A stretch of DNA of 64,000 nucleotides from Limnanthes douglasii subsp. nivea (taxonomy: Eukaryota > Streptophyta > Magnoliopsida > Brassicales > Limnanthaceae). Position 1 is the first letter of the stretch. The number at the start of each line of letters is the position of its first letter. A program made the translations under genes and the position numbers. The stretch lies in NCBI GenBank assembly GCA_036936605.1, contig JAUPFV010000001.1, positions 319,450,250-319,514,249 on the forward strand, written 5' to 3'. The notes under the pieces were generated by a model that ran no database searches, was not told where the DNA came from, and saw nothing but the letters and a program-made list of their open reading frames with translations. Of this stretch, positions 46,401 through 59,090 are shown in pieces.

Positions 46401-47900
46401 AAATTATCCTAAAAAATTTCCCACACATCTTGATGAAAAGTGAACCTTCTTCCACTTAGGATTATTTTACCCTAATTTGTCTTTGATCTTTCAGGGATTT
46501 GACCGTTATTATAAGCAGCGGTTGTATATCACACATCTCTAAATTTCCTCTAGTTGTACCATCATCTTCGTATTAAAAATATCATCTGCAATAAAAAAAA
46601 TGTGAATTGCTAAAAAAATGCCAAAATCGTTATATAGAGTCGTTTTTTTTTTCAATTTTTTTTAAATATTTATAAAATTGTTATTTACTAAAAAAATCTT
46701 AAAATTCTTAAAATTTTATTTACTTCATTTACTTACGTTTTATACAAAAAAAAAATTATTCACTAACAACCTTTAAAATCTTTAAAATTCTATATTTTTA
46801 TATTTAATGTTACTCATCGAAGTTTTTGGTAGTTTCTTTTAGCAATTTCATGGAAAAAAAATAGTTTATATCAAGGATTTTATGCAAACCTATATTGTAA
46901 GGAGAAAAAAAGTAAATATGTACCTCAATTATCAATTTAATTTTCAAACCTTAAAATCGATAATAAGTTTCCATGTCCCATAGCTCGATCTGAACCGATA
47001 TTATTATATAAGAAACAACTTATTCCAAATTTGTAGGAGTCGGTGGATCGTAATACTTTTGGGGTATAATTTTATCGGATATTTGGATCTCATGAAGCAT
47101 AATGTCCAGTAAATAATATGAGGGTCATTCTTAATGATTTATTCTATTGTTTACAGTGTCTGTTGAAGGTATATCATAATGTTCAAACTTTTTCATAACA
47201 TGGGTAGAAGAAAGATTAATTCATTTGGCAAGAGTACCATAAAACCCAACATGTGTATCTTTAATTCTTGGAGATACCACAGAGGCATCAATATTTTTTT
47301 TGCTGGATCAAAGCACTAATGTGGTCCTTCACATACGCTTCTATTTGTATAAAGCATCACAAAATCTCATATTTTTTGTATAGGTCTGTGTTTTTTGGTA
47401 GATGAAACGTTAATCTGATGTTTCAAAAATGTACTTTTTATCATCTGCCTTTTTTTCTTGGGCCTTTCTTATCTCCTTGACATATGATTTTACCATATTT
47501 TTTCCATTCTCTTTGACCATAGTAGGTTTTGAGGATATCACGCCTTCTTGAATGTCAATATTTATTTATTTGGGCAAAGGGAACATAAGCTTTTTTTTTC
47601 TTTGGAGAATATTTTTACTGGTTAAGTAGTGAAACAACAACATCTTGGGTAAAGGATCTAATTTTCCCTATTTTGTTTATTAACAGAGTCGTAGAGGGTG
47701 CACCTATCATTATATTAACTCCAGATGGGCCTTGATTGTCCTATCTTGCGAAGGCCAATAGCCCAAAGTAATAAAAACAATGGGGTGAAACCGATTCGAA
47801 TATAACTGATTTCAAGCCTACTCACCAACATCACCCCAAGTATATAAAATATTTTCCTTTCTCTGCATGATCCATAAAAAAATAAAAACAGTTTACTAAA
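43500..47900 (+). mobile_element. E4: decayed plus-strand Tat-type element
   Basis: On the plus strand, 43520-43640 encodes a gag segment (EPNESLQDFTKCFVRK). 44455-44560 encodes the protease approach (DDNNLRGVVRPYQDAVLIII), and 45085-45265 encodes RT (NIILVKKKNRK, stop, RMCVDFSDLDPPCPKDPF). Further right, the minus strand at about 46290-46380 reads as a coiled coil (KARIVKLERIKVKLVEFQNK), suiting an antisense ORF downstream of pol. Most of RT, RNase H and integrase is missing. No LTRs were recognised and the limits are approximate. Confidence 0.6.
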
Positions 47901-50900
47901 GAAAAAGAGAAGTCCATACCTAGCATTCTATAAATGATAATATGCCAAGTGTTTAAGATAAAAAAACGCTCAATATCTCTCAAAGGAAGAATAAAGATGG
48001 TTATATGTCTTAAAATCTCCTTTATGAACATTAAACTCTTTTTATATTTCTTCTCACAGTCTGAAAAACCTTTTACTACTTTATATTGATTATGCATGGA
48101 CATGTTAGTGCAAACTTAGTTTAGGCGAGCTTATTTAGGCTATTGTCATGAACTCTTGCGTAGATAAATAGATTTTCCATAGCTTATCACCATAATTGAA
48201 TATATTGACAACCTTCAGCCTTTCGACATTAATTAGTTGGGGTACATTCAAGCTAACTTGAAGAAATCCAGTAGTACATAGTGTAAATGTAATCAAACAT
48301 TACCTAAAAATATGTTGTGAATAAGACTATTTCATATTAAAAAAAAGTATGTGATAAGATGTTTAATAACCACACACTCTAACAACTACCTCGGTGCTCG
48401 CAAACGAAGAAATTGATCTTATTTGTGAATAAATACATTTCACGCACATTTTTTTTCCATCATAATGTTGGACACATTTATAAAAATCTTATTTATAGTC
48501 AACATTGGGTCCTCAAAGACATCTGACCTGTTGCCGAAGTAGATCCCATGACCGTAAAGATTTGATGCAATTGCGTGAGGCTTCATGTCGATAATTTATG
48601 GTTACTTCTCCTGATTTGTCATCATTTAAACATTCCGAATCTAATCACACAATTTAATTACGGTCTATTTCTTAGTAAGTGAAAGAAAAGTTGACAAAAA
48701 ATATTTTTTTTGTAAGAGGGATCGATAAATAATCAAAGCTTAAAGCAGATAATAAGAAATGGAACGTATTATAAAAAAAAACTCTATTAGTATTTATAGA
48801 AAAAACATATCTCATCTCAGTCGTCCAAGTGCAGATGATCCAACGGTTGGTAAAATTGACTAACTGTAAAAAAAAACACCCAAGAGACAGTGTTGCGGGT
48901 GAAACACATGTCTTCACATGCTTTATCTATCAGTCGTTTGAACTTGCATCCTTTCTCTTTCCTAAAGCGCAGTTATCATATTTATGACTAATCTTATTTT
49001 CCAACTGTATTTCTTTCACTTTCGAGGCGTTTATAAATTTCACCTTTAAATGTTGCATAGAGCCAAATTACTCGTAAGTTCCTATTTGATGTTATATTTA
49101 TTAACTAATAATACTCCTCCTATTTTTTCACTTCAAAATACTATGGTCAACCCACTTGAATAAAGTTACTAATAACGTTTTTTTATATTGAAAAAACACT
49201 AGTGACACTTGTACTTTTTTCCTTCGACAAAATAGAGTTTTTATTCTTCAAATGAGGTTTTGGCCGGATAATGTTTTTAACGAAGTATGAGTTGGATCAA
49301 TAACAAATTGAGCTTACAAATTCGTGACAGCTCGGCCAAAAGTAGATGGGCCTGAAAAATGGCAAAAGTTACAAAGATTATATATCTACTCATTTCAGTA
49401 GCTCATAAAAACGGTCACATAAACTAGAAAATTCAAGAATTTAGAAAATTGTCAAATCTATTCGTCGGACCCTCGGAAGCTCAGTTTTGCATCAAATAAT
49501 CCAAAATTTAATGGTACTACGAAATTGTAATCTAAACTCTTTTGGTTTGACAAAAACTATTGGAACCAACATTATGGATTAAGCAATTTGATTTCAAAAT
49601 TATTACTTTTATTCTACGTGAGATATTAACATTCATTCTCTTCTCTCACTCGGTTCACAAATACTATGAAGTCTAATGATGAAGACTAAATATAAAAATT
49701 AGTGAAACTTTAATACGTCAAATAAAACTTAACTAGTAATATATGTCGATGTTATCTACATATAAGTTTAAATTAGAAAACAATATTTTTTCCAACAAAT
49801 AAAATAAAAATTTATCAAAACTACAATATATTTAGTCTTCTAAATTTATGAATAAAATATATGATATAAATATTTTTTCATGATTTATAGGTTATATTGT
49901 AATCAATACAATAAATAATACCTTCAATTTAAAGCTCAGGTCTTATCTTTCTTATTGAGACTAAATTTAAACTCCTCAAATTATATATATACCAAATTTT
50001 TATTCCATTACGGTTAATAAATTTTAATGAGAATTTAATAATTAAATTATTTTTTATTTAATTATCTTTTGTTTAATACTTAATTTTACGTAGTTTTGGT
50101 TAGGGAAAATATTAGTTGTACATCATATATTAATGCATAATATATTTTCAATTATAGATTAAATAAATGAAAAATATGAATTTTATTATTGAATTAAATT
50201 TTTTATACGTATGATTTTTTTAAACCATTCCCAATAAATATATTGTATGAATTAGAAGTTTACAAGTTTAATTGTAATTTAGAAAAATGAGTTTTTTAAA
50301 CAATTAAAATTTAAAAAATTCCTTGATTTCCATCTTATTATTAATTTCACAAACCATAAAATATCATAATATTTTTTGAATTTCAAGATCATCATTATTT
50401 TGAAAAAATATATATTTAATATTTATAAAAATATGGATGGGTAAATAAGTCATCTAACAATGGAAAAAACTTTATCAATTGATATTCGATTATTTAGTAT
50501 ACTTTTAAATATACAATTCCATCTATTTTAAATATATTTTAAATTATAAGATATCATAATTTTTGATAATTTATATAACCGTTGTATAAAATATAAAATA
50601 ATAATCCTTTATACACCCTATTGTACATAAGTGATTTATAAAGTAATACATTCTTACAAACTCAATTAATTAAGTTTGTTTTCTTTTTAATTAAATCTTC
50701 TCTTGAGAATGTTGTCTCTATTTTCTCTTATCGTTGTAAGGATTTATGATGTTGGACACAAGAACCATAATAAAGTAATAGAAATAATTTTTTAAAATTG
50801 GACCATTCATTTCATATATATATATATATATAATAGAATTTGAACTCATGATCCAGAGTAAAAACATGAAGATCTTTATCACTATACTAAACATTTATTT

Positions 50901-51384
50901 TAGATTAAGGGTATGCTATGACTTATTTGGCTACCCTCTAAATCTGCCAATGGTTATATTGTATATCTAGAATAGTATTGTTTGGTTATTCACGATATAT
51001 CATCGTATAAAATTTTTCAATATAGTAGTTTGACATTAGTTTTGACTTTTTTTATTTTTTAGTTATGAGTTATATTAGTTTTTTTAATGCGAGCTTACTA
51101 GTGACATACTTATGAACATTTGAAATTTCTTCGAAAGTTGGATTGTTGAACTGTTGAACGCGAAAATACATTTGGAATTTCTTTAAAAGTTGGATTATTG
51201 AATTGATGAATGCGAAAAAGTATTTGTGACTTACTAAAACAAAAATATCAAAGCTCAAATGAAGTGAAAAATGTATTATTAAAAACACTTTAAATAAATG
51301 TGTGACTCTTACAAAAAATGAGATAGCTGATAAATTTTTGACTCGTACTCTCATTATAGCCAACAAAATAAAGGTCATTGGGTA
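47901..51384. other. Unassigned AT-rich region
   Basis: No ORF with a recognisable domain. 49700-50900 is extremely AT-rich with a short (TA)n at about 50815-50832. A two-copy 52-bp duplication (AATTTCTTCGAAAGTTGGAT at 51124 and its variant at 51176) lies just before E3. Confidence 0.4.
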
Positions 51385-51752
51385 TTGTGTGGATAATTTA
51401 TAGTGGGGGGTATTTTGAGAAGTTTGTGAGTTGAGAATTAACTTATGAGTAGTGAGTAGTGAGTAGTGAGATAAGAGAGGTGTATGCTTGTATTGAATAT
51501 TTTGGAAACATTTTAACCTATTAAATGAAGTTGGTTGGGGTATTTATACTAATTTTGTAACACATGGGCCTTCCGGGTCGGATCCTGGATTCGGGTTAAT
51601 CTCTAAATCCCAAACTATAAATGGTATTAGCACACAACTGATTCATGATTGACTTGGTTGGACTGTTCACAATATGTTTGGTGTAAAATATGTTTGATCC
51701 GCCCTCTGGATTTAGGAAGTAGTGCCCTTCCAAAAAATATCTGAACCTATTA
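51385..51752 (-). repeat. E3 3' LTR
   Basis: On the plus strand it begins TTGTGTGGATAA and ends CTGAACCTATTA. It aligns along its length with 60915-61273. It contains GAGTAGT triplicated (twice in the partner) and GGGCCTTCCGGGTCGGATCC. The terminal TG and CA are mutated to TT and TA in this copy. Confidence 0.9.
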
Positions 51753-52088
51753 GTAGCCCTTTTAGGTCTTTCAAAAATATTTTGAAAGAGCTAACTTATC
51801 CATAAAAAAAACTTGAATCATATTCAAAGTGTCTTTTTAAAGGGTTGACTATCAAGGAAAGAGACCCTGGTCGGATCCAAAGTATTTCCTTTTTGTAGAT
51901 GAAAAGCCAGCGGTCAAAATTTTGAGATTTAACATGTGTCACATTTTGATTCGACCTCTCAACCGTTTTTCTTCCTTGTTACTTGCACCTATCTTTCGAA
52001 AAGTAATTAGAGTAGGCTTAATAGCCCCTAATTATTATTTGAATAGTTTCATCTCCCCTAAGAGAAACACTCACGTGGCTCTCACCTC

Positions 52089-52096
52089 TATATAAA
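52089..52096 (+). promoter_or_regulatory. TATA box of the E3 antisense ORF
   Basis: TATATAAA in the context CACCTCTATATAAACCC, upstream of the decayed antisense ORF and pointing the same way as it. It is placed inside the element just beyond the 3' LTR, so it would drive transcription opposite to gag-pol. Confidence 0.55.
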
Positions 52097-52199
52097 CCCA
52101 TTTTATTGTTTGTTTTTTCATAATCAGAACCATTTTCTAGAAAGAGAAAGCTTGAGTTTGCCATTTTTCTCTATATTCAGCAAAGTTATATGTTCACAG

Positions 52200-54370
52200 C
52201 CAGAACTACTTTGATAAAAAAAGGGTTGGTTAAACCTATCTGACTTGGAAAAGGCAAGAAAAGAGACAAGACATGAGGCGAGAATTACATCCAGACTCCC
52301 TACTTCTCATGGTGGATTAGTTAGCCAAGTGGTACCATAACCGGATAAGAGCACATCATCGTCCCGAACATCGGTAACTCGAAAACCTTCTTTTATTCCG
52401 ACATTATCTACACTAGAATATGAACCTTCAAATCAAGTATCGTTAGATTCTTCTCCTTAGGGTAAAGCAGTTTCTAGTGTTAGGAAACCCTCAATATTCC
52501 TAGCCATGGGATCAGATACCAAAATTGTCACACCCCGGAGTGTCACTCGACTCTCCAAGTCCAAGGGCACCCCTTCTTCTTCAAATAATGTTAGTTCAAA
52601 AATAATAAACCCTATTGCCCAACCCCCTGTGAATTAGGACACCATGTCTCTCTATAATGAGGCCACCCAAATTGAAAAAGAGGCCATAAGTGCTAAGTTG
52701 ACCGAACAACGGTCGACTATAATGGAAGAAATTATGGAAGACAATAAATAAGATACCACATTAGAGATATACCCAATGATTATTTTGTTTTTTTGCAGTA
52801 CTTTCAAATATGTTTTCTGAGCATTTGGAGGCAGGAAAAACTACCTTTTAAAATTAAATCAATGGGCGTCGGAGAAGCGGGGGCTTGGCTTTCTTAATTG
52901 TTTCACTCTAGGAAACATGTTGAGGGCTCACTTGTGGAACACCACTGGAAGTATAGACCTCACTTAAGAATAATTGACCACCCCCTCCATCGGATGTCAT
53001 CCTAAGAAGGACATAGAAAAATGATGGAAAAGTTTACTTAATAGCCCGTAGTAAAGCTCATAGCCATCTAGATAAGATGATGAAGAAGAAAAAAGCTGGA
53101 GTTGACCCATCTCACCAGATTCCCGAAGTAGCCAGTTCGGAGAATCCTGAAGGAATAAATGCCTTTTTGTTAAAGGCAGTTGCTGCAACAGTTGGGGAAT
53201 CCGAGGGATCGGAGCAGTTGCCTCAAGCTAGGAACAAAGGTCACAAAAGGCCCAAGGAAGGTGATGATCGAAGATCCAAAAAGAGGAATAGGGGTAACCT
53301 AGGATTATAGGTAATTCTCCGTCCTCCGGTCGACAATCCTACTCTTCCAACTGATGTTCCTCCATATTTAGAGGCACCATCTAACCCTCATTCTCCAGTG
53401 TTTCCCTCAGCTAACTAGCCATCTATTGAATGAGAGTTTAAACTGGACGACCTTCGAAATATGTACTTTAGTGATCTTGACAAGGATAAATTTGTTGGGT
53501 CCTTTCCTCAGACCACAATTTCCAATGTCGTCACTTACAATGTTGAATTTTTTTTAAGTATCAAGCGAGCAGGATACCCTAGGCCATGCAGTTTTGGGTT
53601 TCATTAGGAAAATAGTGGATGTGGAAAGGCAAGTTAGGAAATAGACTGGGAACATAGATTCTCTTACCACATAAAATCAAAACTTGTAAGATGCCATTTC
53701 TGCTGCACAACAAAAAGTAAAAGCCTTAAGCAAGGAAAAAGAGGAATTAAACACCGAACTGCACCAGTCCAAGACTGCTCAAGGGGACCTCCAGACTAAG
53801 TATTTTGCACTGGAAACCACCTCGTCTAATGAGATCAAAGCTTAAAGGAACAAAAAACCAATAACACAAATACCATCACCAATTTAAACGAAAAGAAAAA
53901 AGAAGTTAAAGAAACTTCTTACAGAAAAAGAATAAGAAAATAAATCTATAATGAATAACCAAACTCAAGACATAGCTGTATCATTAGAGAAGTATGTAGT
54001 GGACTCTTTGGAGAAGAGGGACGATGACATTAAATAGAATATGGTTCTGTTTTTCCATCAGACCTTCCCTAAGAAGAATCTCAGACCTTTATGGAAGTTT
54101 GTACCATACAAAGATATTCCTTTTTATACCATGATAGATTGTGACAAACATGGTTTTTCTTCCCAAAATGAGAACGATTCTGATTAGGGAACCGATGAGA
54201 GCTTTAGCACTGATGCCAAGAGTCCCCAAAAATATGATGGTAAGAAAAAACCGAAAGAAACAAGCCCTAAGGTTATAATGTTTACTTTTATGTTCAAAAC
54301 TAAAGTCCTTGGAAGGCCAAGACATTTTGTTATCTTTTTCAATTCTTGTTTTGTGAACCAAAGTCCTTAG
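52200..54370 (+). pseudogene. E3 antisense extra ORF (coiled-coil protein), decayed
   Basis: Pieces in order: MGSDTKIVTPRSVTRLSKSK from 52507; a basic segment at 53077-53307 (MMKKKKAGVDPSHQ ... NKGHKRPKEGDDRRSKKRN); a segment with KLDDLRNMYFSDLDKDKF at about 53440; then a coiled coil (AISAAQQKVKALSKEKEEL at about 53695). A C-terminal part, FVPYKDIPFY followed by an acidic SQNENDSD stretch, parallels the E1 antisense ORF end (LTEFWKQVPEED, then acidic). Numerous stops and shifts. Same place and orientation relative to pol as in E1. Confidence 0.65.
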
Positions 54371-54719
54371 ATGGCCAAGGCATTTTTGTGATGTTGGATA
54401 AGATATATACTGATCAGGATATAATGTTAAGTTTTCCCTTCGTATGAACTTCTTTTTCTTCTTATAACTAATCTTTAATTAGTATTGAATTCCTTTGACT
54501 TGTTTAATGAAAGTTTAATTCATTGAATCACTTCAACAATATGTCATTGGAAGGATGAAAGTGTTTAATAAATCTAATCATGTGTTTAATGAATCCGATC
54601 ACCTCAAAGATACTTCATTTGAGGGTCAGGGTGTTTAATAGGTATTCAATTTATCCGATCTCTTTATACTCACAACAATTTTTGAAAAATGCATAAGATA
54701 CCATTGATTGAAAACCGAA

Positions 54720-55900
54720 TACCTCATTAAAACCTCCCCACGCCACTAGGGTAGGAAATAGTATACCCCCTTAATATTTAAATTGAGGTATGAGAAGGTA
54801 AATATTTACAAGATAGTTTTACTCTAAATACAACCTGAGATGCTCAATGTGTAATGGATGCTTCAAACTTTGCCCTCTTTGTCTTGAAGTCTATATGTTC
54901 CTGGTTTGACTCTTTCACACACCATATAAGGGCCTTCCCAATTCAGAGCCAACTTCCCAAGCTATTTCTCTTTGGTATGTAAAAAGACTTATCTTAATAT
55001 TTTGTTTCCCAACTGAAAATCCTTCTTTTTACTTTCGATGCAAATCTGCTTCTCATTAAACCCTGATTGGTATATCGTTATTAAATATGCCTTCACTATT
55101 CTTTCTTCAATTAAATCCAACTAATTCCTAACTACCATTTCATTAGCATGTTCATAATAGTTTTGAATCATGAAGGATGGCAACGTAGCTTTTATGGGTG
55201 TCATCGCATCCATCCTATAAACAAGGGCAAAAGAGGATTCTTGGGTGGCTGTTGGGGGAGTAGTTCGGTAGGCCCACAATACTTCTTGCAAATAACTCGA
55301 CCACTATCCTGCAGCTCATTCTAGATTTTTTTTCAACCCTGTCAAAATTGTTCGATTAGAAACTTCAACTTGCCCATTAGCCCGATGGTAAGTGTAAAAT
55401 ATCTTCATGTCTTTATTGTCAAATTGTGGCCTATTGTTTATGGTGATTCACCGGGGGATTCCAAATCGGTAACATATGTTAGATATAATAAATTTTATGA
55501 TCGTCTTGGAAGTGGTACCAACTAGTGGGGCTGCTTCTATCCATTTAGAGAAATAGTGAATTGCCACTATTATTATCCGATACCCTCCGTATGCCATATG
55601 AAGAGGTCCAACCAAGTCCAAACCCCATATATCAAAAGTATGGGTTGAGATATGGACTCCATAGGAATTGCTGGTGCATGGATTTTATTCTCATATCTCT
55701 GGAAAATATCATATCTCCTGACCATATCCTTGGCACCTGCCATTATTGTTGGCTAGTAGTACCCTGCTAACAAAACTCTCATGGTTAAGACCTTATGGCC
55801 AAAATGTGTTGATCCCTCTTCATCGTGCAATTTGGATAAACCACTTTAGGATTCCTCAAAGCGTAAGAAACGTAAGAGAGGTCTGCTGAAAGACTTTTTA
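54720..55900 (-). pseudogene. E3 integrase, decayed
   Basis: The plus-strand text parallels E1 1410-2570 block by block. It has the ACCTCATTAAAACC motif (54722), the GPY region (CTTCCCAATTCAGAGCC at about 54931), the GQVEVSNRTIL region (about 55345-55390), and a DDE region near 55430-55620. FSRPLLRFLRFEES on the minus strand starts the upstream linker at about 55850-55890. No frame stays open over 70 residues. Confidence 0.8.
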
Positions 55901-55939
55901 TAAAGAATTTCCTTTAAAACCAAGAAACCACGAGACTTA

Positions 55940-56368
55940 TACTTTAATGAGTCCGGATTCTGTCATCATATTTTGTGAGAACCGGACAAGGTCAATTCGG
56001 ACAATGTCCACCTTACCGGACAGGGGTAGTTCGGACACCATCATCCATTGAACTATCCGAACAGAACTAAAGTACTTAAAACTTAATCACTTTTTGACTA
56101 AGCTGCCTGTTTCCTTACTTAGAACTAATGGGTCCTTAAACTCGACCGGAGTCCATTAAACACGACCCAAAAGCCCATGTGGCCCAAATATAAGGGTATA
56201 AATACCCAACCACCAATATTAAATAAAGGTAATGAAAATTAAATACAACCAGGCAGCTTAATTCTCCTTCTACATTCTACCCAAACATTAAATACTCACA
56301 AAACTCCACAAAACTCTAAACATAAATTACAAACTTACCCTCAGACGAAAACAAACCTCACCATACTT
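55940..56368 (+). repeat. LTR-like insertion in E3 (solo LTR candidate) with TACTT duplication
   Basis: It interrupts the E3 archaeal RNase H linker: the protein on the right ends at KKIKY and resumes on the left at SRGFLVL. TACTT occurs on both sides (55940-55944 and 56364-56368). The 419-bp insert runs from TAATGAGTCCGG to CCTCACCA, the same CACCA end as the E1 and E3 LTRs in sense direction. It contains a TATA-like GGGTATAAATACCC at about 56195. No coding sequence. Solo LTRs arise by recombination between the two LTRs of an element. Confidence 0.65.
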
Positions 56369-56960
56369 AATCTTTTTAGCTAAGATTTTTTCTGAATGCA
56401 AAACTCCATCGGAAATAAACTGATGTATCTCAAACCTCCAATCTTTGGATTGTAGGCCAGATACACTTAAAATTTCTTCAAATTCACCCTTTTTCTCTTG
56501 AATTGAACTTATGGAGGGGCATTCTTGCATAAGAATCCATGGGTAGGCTTCAAAATAGGCTATGGTGGCTAAAGAATTTGCCATAGTATTCTCCGATCTA
56601 GGGACATGCTCATACTGGATGCTTTTAAAACTTATGACAACTTCTCTTAGTACCTGCATATAATTTATTAACTGATCTTTTTTAGTTTCAATTAATAAGT
56701 AAATGAGAGTCACTTACTAACCGAACCCTCTTTGCTCCACATATGTGAGCTAGTCTTAACCCATCAATGGCTGCTTCATATTTTAATTCATTGTTGGACA
56801 CCTTGAAACCAAAACATATAGCATGATACATAGTATCACCATAAGGGGAAGTTAAACAAATTCCAGCCCCACATTCTATCATACTAGACCCACCATCAGT
56901 TCGGATTAACCATTGTTTCTTAGACTTGTTTTATTGCTCTTGTTTGTGAGGTATTTTAGT
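56369..56960 (-). pseudogene. E3 archaeal-type RNase H
   Basis: 56688-56882 encodes CGAGICLTSPYGDTMYHAI and SNNELKYEAAIDGLRLA, then VRLVSDSHLLIN. 56369-56713 continues in another frame with RSENTMANSLATIAYF and the linker ending KILAKKIK. It matches the E1 domain NNEAEYEA / TDSQLVVNHV / NNTMVDSLATMA. A frame change near 56690 and the insertion at its downstream end break it. Confidence 0.85.
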
Positions 56961-58230
56961 ATGAAATTATACCAATAATTCAACTATAGGTTGAGCCTTG
57001 ATTGCGGTTCGAGGTGCAAAATCAATATCATAATCTCCAAGCTCAACTGACTATTTAGTCATCCTTGCTGATTTGTTAATTTTTTGTATAACATTCTGTA
57101 AAGGGAAAGATGTTCGAACCGTAATCGAATGGGCTTGAAAGTATGGCCTCATTTTTTTGGTTACTATTACCAATGCCAAGGCTAATTTTTTAACTTTTAA
57201 TACCTATTTTCTGCTTCCAGTAAAATTTTGCTTACGTAATAAACCGAAAAGGGGTAATTATCCACTTCCCTTACCAGAACAATACTAACGGGATAATCGG
57301 ATACATCCAAATACATAAAAAGCTTCTCCCTTTGAATAAGTTTGAATAACATCTTGGATAGGAACAAATGTTTTTTTTATTTCAAGAAAGGCTTGATCAC
57401 TGTGGAGACCAATTGAAATCTTTAGCATTTCTTAAAACTTGAAAAATTGAGCACACTTGTCAGATGATCTTGAAATAAATCTATTCAACGCAGCCAACCG
57501 CCCGGTTAAACTTTGGACTTATTTACTATTTCGGAGAAGATCCATAGCCAACAGAGCATCTAGCTGGTCTTGATAAGCATGTATTTTTTTTTACTCACGA
57601 TATACCTTAGAAACTTGCCAGATCGGACTCCAAAAATGCATTTTTTTGGGTTCAATTTTAGGTTGATGGCTAAGTTATAAAAAATCTCTTGAAGATTGGA
57701 TATATATTTTTCCTCTTCGAGGAATTTCACCACCATATCATCTATATATATTTTTATGTTTTTACCAATCTGGGTAGCAAAAGTTTTATTCACCAATCGC
57801 TAATCAGTAGCTCCGACGCTCTTCAATCCAAATGGCATCACCTTATAACGATGAAGCCCTCTGTCCGTGATAAAAGTGGTGTGATCTTGATCGTTAAGAT
57901 CTACTTGTATCTGATTATACCCTGAAAATGCATCCATGAAGGACAACAACTTGTTCCCAGATGTGGAGTCTACCAATTGATCTATATGAGGCACTGGATA
58001 AGAATCTTTAGGGCATGCTTTGTTAAGATCATTGAAGTAAACATACACCATTTTCCATTTTTGTTTCTTAACTAAAACAGGATTGGAAGTCCATAATGGG
58101 TATTGAGATTCTTATATATGACCCATCTTAGTCAGTCGATCCATTTTTTTGTACAATTACATCGGCTTTTTCTTTGGAAAAGAACCTTCTTCTTTGAACT
58201 ACCGGTCCAGCATTAGTTCAGACTGACAAT
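56961..58230 (-). pseudogene. E3 reverse transcriptase and RNase H
   Basis: 57800-58051 encodes DLNKACPKDSYPVPHIDQL, MDAFSGYNQI and the VMPFGLKSVG box. 57560-57796, in the same frame after one stop (57797-57799), encodes IYIDDMVVK and NLKLNPKKCIFGVRSGKF. The connection and RNase H portion (about 56990-57500) is readable only in short pieces, for example GDYDIDFAPRTAIKAQP on the minus strand near 57000. The YIDD box is intact. Confidence 0.85.
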
Positions 58231-58499
58231 TTGTTGCATATTACTTCATCAGGTACCCCAGTTACATCATCATTGCACCATGCAAACACATGTAAATTGT
58301 CCGACAAGAAAAACAATAGCTTTTGTTTCAAACTTATTAACAACTTGATACCAATCTTAACACTTTTGCGTTTCGTTAGGAAATGGACTTCAACTTATTC
58401 TATAGGTATTATAACACTAGGAGCCTCCCTTGGATCACCAATTTTATTCTCATCGGTGGAAGGCTCCAATAGCTGCTAATTCTTGTTAATTTTGACCGA

Positions 58500-59090
58500 C
58501 TCCAAAGACTTTGAGGCAAGAGATGTTACATAGCATTGTATAGCCACATTTTGAGGGATTCAGACAATACCTATTTGTGCACCCACAACATACTTTAAAC
58601 ACTAATGGACAGTAGAGGCTACAACATGCATCCTGAAGAGCCAAGATCTCCCAAAGATATCATTGTAAGACGTTGGGCAGTCAACTACAACAAACAATAC
58701 CTTCACTGTCTTCTTAAAAGGTCCCTTGCGCAATATTACTTCCTCTTCAAACTCACCAATAACATCTGCCGGACTTCCAGTAAATCCCACAATAGTTATG
58801 TTTGACCTTTGAATAACCGATGGATTTTTCATATGTTTTTGGGTATTCATAAACAATATGTTTGCCAAACTACATGTATCAATCAGGATTTGACGTACAT
58901 TATTTCCCCCAATTGATGCCCTTATCACAACGACATATTCATATGGACCTATAATATCTCTTAGGCCATCCTCATCAAAGACTATAAAAGGAGCCGAGGT
59001 TTGGTATAGATGTGTGGACATCATTTCATCTAACTGAGTAGTCAAGCTGTTGACATGCCTTTTTCTTGAACAACTTGAAGGCGCTGTCAC
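58500..59090 (-). pseudogene. E3 protease region, active site altered
   Basis: Open for 162 residues: HLYQTSAPFIVFDEDGLRDI, then ILIDTCSLANILF in place of the DTG-S-A motif, then VILRKGPFKKTVKVLFVVV and NDIFGRSWLFRM. The catalytic triad Asp-Thr-Gly reads Asp-Thr-Cys, which should abolish activity. Upstream of 59090 the frame is lost. Confidence 0.85.
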
